From JAFRPC01 sp964455425 (GTDB lineage Bacteria; Bacillota; Clostridia; Oscillospirales; Oscillospiraceae), in assembly GCA_964455425.1 (NCBI GenBank), contig CAYVWG010000001.1, positions 6,293 through 70,292 on the forward strand: a DNA stretch of 64,000 bases, given 5' to 3'. The notes under the pieces were generated by a model. That model saw nothing but the letters and a program-made list of their open reading frames with translations. It was not told where the DNA came from and searched no databases. The translations under genes and the position numbers were made by a program. Position 1 is the stretch's first letter; the number at the start of each line of letters is the position of its first letter. Shown here piece by piece: positions 61,828 to 64,000 of the stretch.

Positions 61828-62542
61828 TTTCTGTTCCATCCTCTGTAAGATACGCATAAATGCCAGCGGCGATCACGCAGGCCAGCTTTTTTTGATATTC
61901 CGCCGTGCACAGCTTTTGTTTTTCCTCTTTGTTGGATAAAAACCCACATTCCACCAAAATACCGGGGGTTTTGATTTCTTTCAGCAAGTATACCGTCGTG
62001 GCCTGCTTTGCCTCCCGGTGGCTGTCCGGAACAAGAGAAGCATTTAACCGCTGCTGCATATCCACCGCAAATTCCTTGCTGCCAGCGGTTGTTGCATAAA
62101 ACACCTGCGGGCCAAAATACTTCGCATCGCTGTACATATTTTGATGAATGCTGACCAGAATTCCCTTGGGCGTGCCGTTGACCAAGGCCACCCGGTTTTT
62201 CAGATCGGATACTTTTTTCTGGGAGATTGTCTTTGCCCCATCGGAGTAAATGGCAATGTCCTCGGTGCGCACCATGCGCGTAGGGATCCCCAACAGGCCG
62301 CAAAGGTCACTGAGCCGCAGACTGATTTCCAAGTTCAGGTCTGCCTCTCGTGTTCCATCTGTGCTGCTGGCGCCGCCGTCCTCTCCGCCGTGGCCCGGAT
62401 CAATGATCACCGTAGAAACCGCCGCCGACTCCGCCAAAACCGGCGCTACCGCGTTCATCGCCCGGGAGATCAGCGCGCCGCCGGAGGCAACAAAGGCAAA
62501 AATAAGCAAGTACACAATGTAGTATCGTTTTAAGAAGTTCAT
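61817..62542 (-). CDS. cwlD: N-acetylmuramoyl-L-alanine amidase, CwlD-like
   Basis: 241 residues. An N-terminal membrane or signal segment (YIVYLLIFAFVASGGALI), then Amidase_3: VIIDPGHGGEDGGA (zinc His), the Glu in READLNLEISLRL, VSIHQNMYSD with zinc His, and ILVECGFLSNKEE with the catalytic Glu. Length fits CwlD, which removes peptides from cortex muramic acid to form muramic lactam in spores. It overlaps radA. Confidence 0.88.
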   Translation of the reverse strand: MNFLKRYYIVYLLIFAFVASGGALISRAMNAVAPVLAESAAVSTVIIDPGHGGEDGGASSTDGTREADLNLEISLRLSDLCGLLGIPTRMVRTEDIAIYSDGAKTISQKKVSDLKNRVALVNGTPKGILVSIHQNMYSDAKYFGPQVFYATTAGSKEFAVDMQQRLNASLVPDSHREAKQATTVYLLKEIKTPGILVECGFLSNKEEKQKLCTAEYQKKLACVIAAGIYAYLTEDGTENEV

Positions 62543-62577
62543 ACTGTCCCACCCCTCAGGCCAAAACGGCCAGTCTG

Positions 62578-62605
62578 CTTTTACAGCCTATGGTGGGCCT
62601 GTCAA
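62578..62605 (-). promoter_or_regulatory. Promoter candidate for cwlD-radA
   Basis: On the minus strand TTGACA, 16 bp, TAAAAG, about 40 bp before cwlD. A sporulation-sigma promoter was not recognised. Confidence 0.5.
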
Positions 62606-62850
62606 CTTTATACCAGTATAGCACATTTTGTTGTCTCTGCATAGAATAAGTTTGCATCGAGCAATTTTTGTCGTATGCAAAAACAAAGGGGACAAATGTG
62701 ACCGTCAGGCGCGGAGCCTAAATCCCAAGCGCCTTGAAGAAATGCAGCGGTTCCCCTTTTCTACCTGCAGGTAATGCGGGTCATGCAGACCTCTGGTTTG
62801 TATGGCTAAGCATCCATGTTTAGCAAGAATCAATGTAAGGAGGCATTGTT
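62606..62850. other. Intergenic region before the cotJ genes
   Basis: Together with the cwlD promoter part, 308 bp lie between the divergent cwlD and cotJ genes. No further gene. GGTCATGCA and GTATGG near 62778-62803 could be a sigma-E-like pair, but spacing and match are poor. Confidence 0.35.
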
Positions 62851-63303
62851 TTGGAAAATCAGATGAATCCTACTATCGGAGAGGCCGGTAAGGGCATGTT
62901 GCCCTCTCCTGCTCCATTGGCCTATCCCTTTGTGGCCTTTCAAAACGAAAACCCGGAGAAGTACGCCGCCAAGAAGGGGATCGTCCGCGGCACACTGTTC
63001 CCCGGTCTGGATCTTCCCTTCATGGGGATGGTAAACAAGTCAGAACTGTCCGATACCCCTTTGCATGAGCTGCAAGCGCTCAGCTTTGCCATCTCTGAAT
63101 TGGGGCTTTACCTGGATACCCATCCAGAGGATCAAGAGGCGCTTAGCCTTTTCCGCCAATACGTACAGCTGTATGAACAAGGCGTACAGCAGTATCAAAA
63201 GCTGTACGGCCCACTAACGATCACCGCCAGCGGCCAGGGTAGCGGCTTTGACTGGGTAAAAGGCCCTTGGCCCTGGGATATCGACGCGAATAAGGAGGGC
63301 TGA
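62851..63303 (+). CDS. CotJA-CotJB fusion spore coat protein
   Basis: 150 residues; TTG start with AAGGAGG at 7 nt (ATG 62863 is the alternative). The first half has the CotJA pattern APLAYPFVAFQN...LFPGLDLPFMGMV. From about residue 68 it continues as CotJB: LHELQALSFAISELGLYLDTHP, QKLYGPLTI and the Trp-rich tail DWVKGPWPWD. In Bacillus and most Clostridia these are two genes before cotJC. Here no stop or start separates them, and cotJC follows after 2 bp. The spore coat location is known for the families. Confidence 0.88.
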   Translation: MENQMNPTIGEAGKGMLPSPAPLAYPFVAFQNENPEKYAAKKGIVRGTLFPGLDLPFMGMVNKSELSDTPLHELQALSFAISELGLYLDTHPEDQEALSLFRQYVQLYEQGVQQYQKLYGPLTITASGQGSGFDWVKGPWPWDIDANKEG

Positions 63304-63305
63304 GA

Positions 63306-63902
63306 ATGTTTGTCTATGAGAAAAGGCTGCAATATCCCGTACGCATCAAAAACGCCAATCCCAAGCTGGCCGCCATTATCATTAGCCAATATGGAGGCCC
63401 AGATGGTGAACTTGGTGCATCGCTCCGCTATCTCTCCCAGCGGTTCTCCATGCCCTATCCGGAGTTGAAGGGATTGCTGACAGATATAGGCACCGAGGAA
63501 CTTGGGCATTTGGAGATGGTAGGGTCTATTGTGCATCAGCTGACAAGAGATCTGACGGATAGCCAGATGAAGCAGAGCGGGTTTGCTCCCTATCTGGTGG
63601 ATCACACCACCGGTGTTTATCCGCAGGCAGCTTCCGGCACGCCATGGTCAGCCAGTACCATAGCCGTAAAGGGGGACCCCATTGCCGATTTGACAGAGGA
63701 TTTAGCGGCAGAGCAAAAAGCTCGCGTTACCTATGACAACATCCTCCGGCTTTCTGACGATCCTGATGTGAACAATGTCATCAAGTTCCTTCGTGAGCGC
63801 GAGGTTGTCCACTTCCAGCGTTTCGGCGAGGCACTTCAGCTTCTACGGGAGAAGCTGAATCAAAAGAATTTGTATTACATGAATCCCTCTGTAGACACCT
63901 GA
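63306..63902 (+). CDS. cotJC: CotJC manganese catalase-like spore coat protein
   Basis: 198 residues. Dimanganese-type ligands are visible: the Glu-x-x-His pairs in GTEELGHLEMVGSIV (about 60-74) and REREVVHFQRFGEAL near the C terminus, and EDLAAEQKARVTYDNIL. Full length. ATG follows GGAGGGCTGAGA. It probably removes hydrogen peroxide in the coat, as for the family. Confidence 0.93.
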   Translation: MFVYEKRLQYPVRIKNANPKLAAIIISQYGGPDGELGASLRYLSQRFSMPYPELKGLLTDIGTEELGHLEMVGSIVHQLTRDLTDSQMKQSGFAPYLVDHTTGVYPQAASGTPWSASTIAVKGDPIADLTEDLAAEQKARVTYDNILRLSDDPDVNNVIKFLREREVVHFQRFGEALQLLREKLNQKNLYYMNPSVDT

Positions 63903-64000
63903 TTTAGACCTCTTCCGCAAATTATTGAGTGACAGGGCATCTACAGGCTACAGGGCTTGCGCTATCTCATCGTACCCGCATAAGACAATCGGTTAAACCT

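Noticed and set aside
1..64000. CRISPR arrays, rRNA genes, IS elements, integrase or phage genes
   Set aside because: No regularly spaced repeats, no transposase or integrase motifs and no rRNA sequence were found; the region looks like stable chromosome.

Overview
The window reads as chromosome of an endospore-forming, anaerobic Clostridia (Bacillota), most likely an Oscillospiraceae-type gut bacterium. The evidence is an alpha/beta SASP, CwlD, CotJ proteins with a CotJC Mn-catalase, FtsK/SpoIIIE, TepA, strong AGGAGG ribosome sites and sigma-A promoters, a GC-rich coding style, and the DapL route to diaminopimelate. The genus is inference. No phage, IS element, rRNA operon or CRISPR array was seen.

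Layout. 1-7.9 kb (minus): the N-terminal two thirds of uvrA, tRNA-Ser(GGA), a UPF0340 protein, gpsA, a small acidic protein, lgt and a catalytic/non-catalytic pair of M16 peptidases. 8.1-12 kb (plus): prmA, a membrane-anchored glycoside-hydrolase-like protein, a PAP2 phosphatase and dapL. 12.1-16.6 kb: a strong promoter, a structured leader ending in an intrinsic terminator, then ssnA and ygfK (purine/selenium-type metabolism). 16.7-18.1 kb: an alpha/beta hydrolase and a SASP. 18.4-26 kb (minus): tepA, uppP, ftsK, then a four-gene unit of a membrane ectodomain protein, an HPr-kinase-like ATPase, a radical SAM/SPASM enzyme and a PqqD-like protein, which looks like a peptide-modification system without a visible precursor.

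26.1-35.9 kb (plus): an eight-gene surface polysaccharide operon from one promoter: two glycosyltransferases, a Wzy-like polymerase, an F420-hydrogenase-beta-like Fe-S protein, a pyruvyl transferase, a Wzx flippase, a nucleotidyltransferase-like protein and a GlcNAc 2-epimerase. 35.9-42.9 kb (minus): a seven-gene extracytosolic flavin/electron-transfer unit (SLH-anchored Tp47-like protein, ApbE, NusG-II, Gx transporter, a four-domain FMN-binding protein, a one-domain FMN-binding protein, a membrane 4Fe-4S protein). Its consensus promoter is followed by two GTTAG-N6-CTAAC palindromes exactly 30 bp apart that resemble DtxR-type metal repressor sites.

43-49.5 kb (minus): topA with a structured leader, trmFO, plsX, rnc and a SpoU-type RNA methyltransferase. 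49.8-54.4 kb (plus): a Na/Pi cotransporter, a lone ParB/Noc protein, dapA and dapB. 54.5-59.3 kb: a divergent pair comprising a zinc-ribbon/Big2 membrane protein and a 1,035-residue predicted pseudokinase with extracellular FN3-like repeats, then a frameshifted VanY-type carboxypeptidase. 59.8-63.9 kb: a CarD-like regulator, radA, cwlD, and a fused CotJA-CotJB protein followed by CotJC.

The strongest leads for something undescribed are the radical SAM/PqqD/HPrK-like unit, the flavin operon with its paired palindromes, the ssnA leader and the pseudokinase/Big2 pair.
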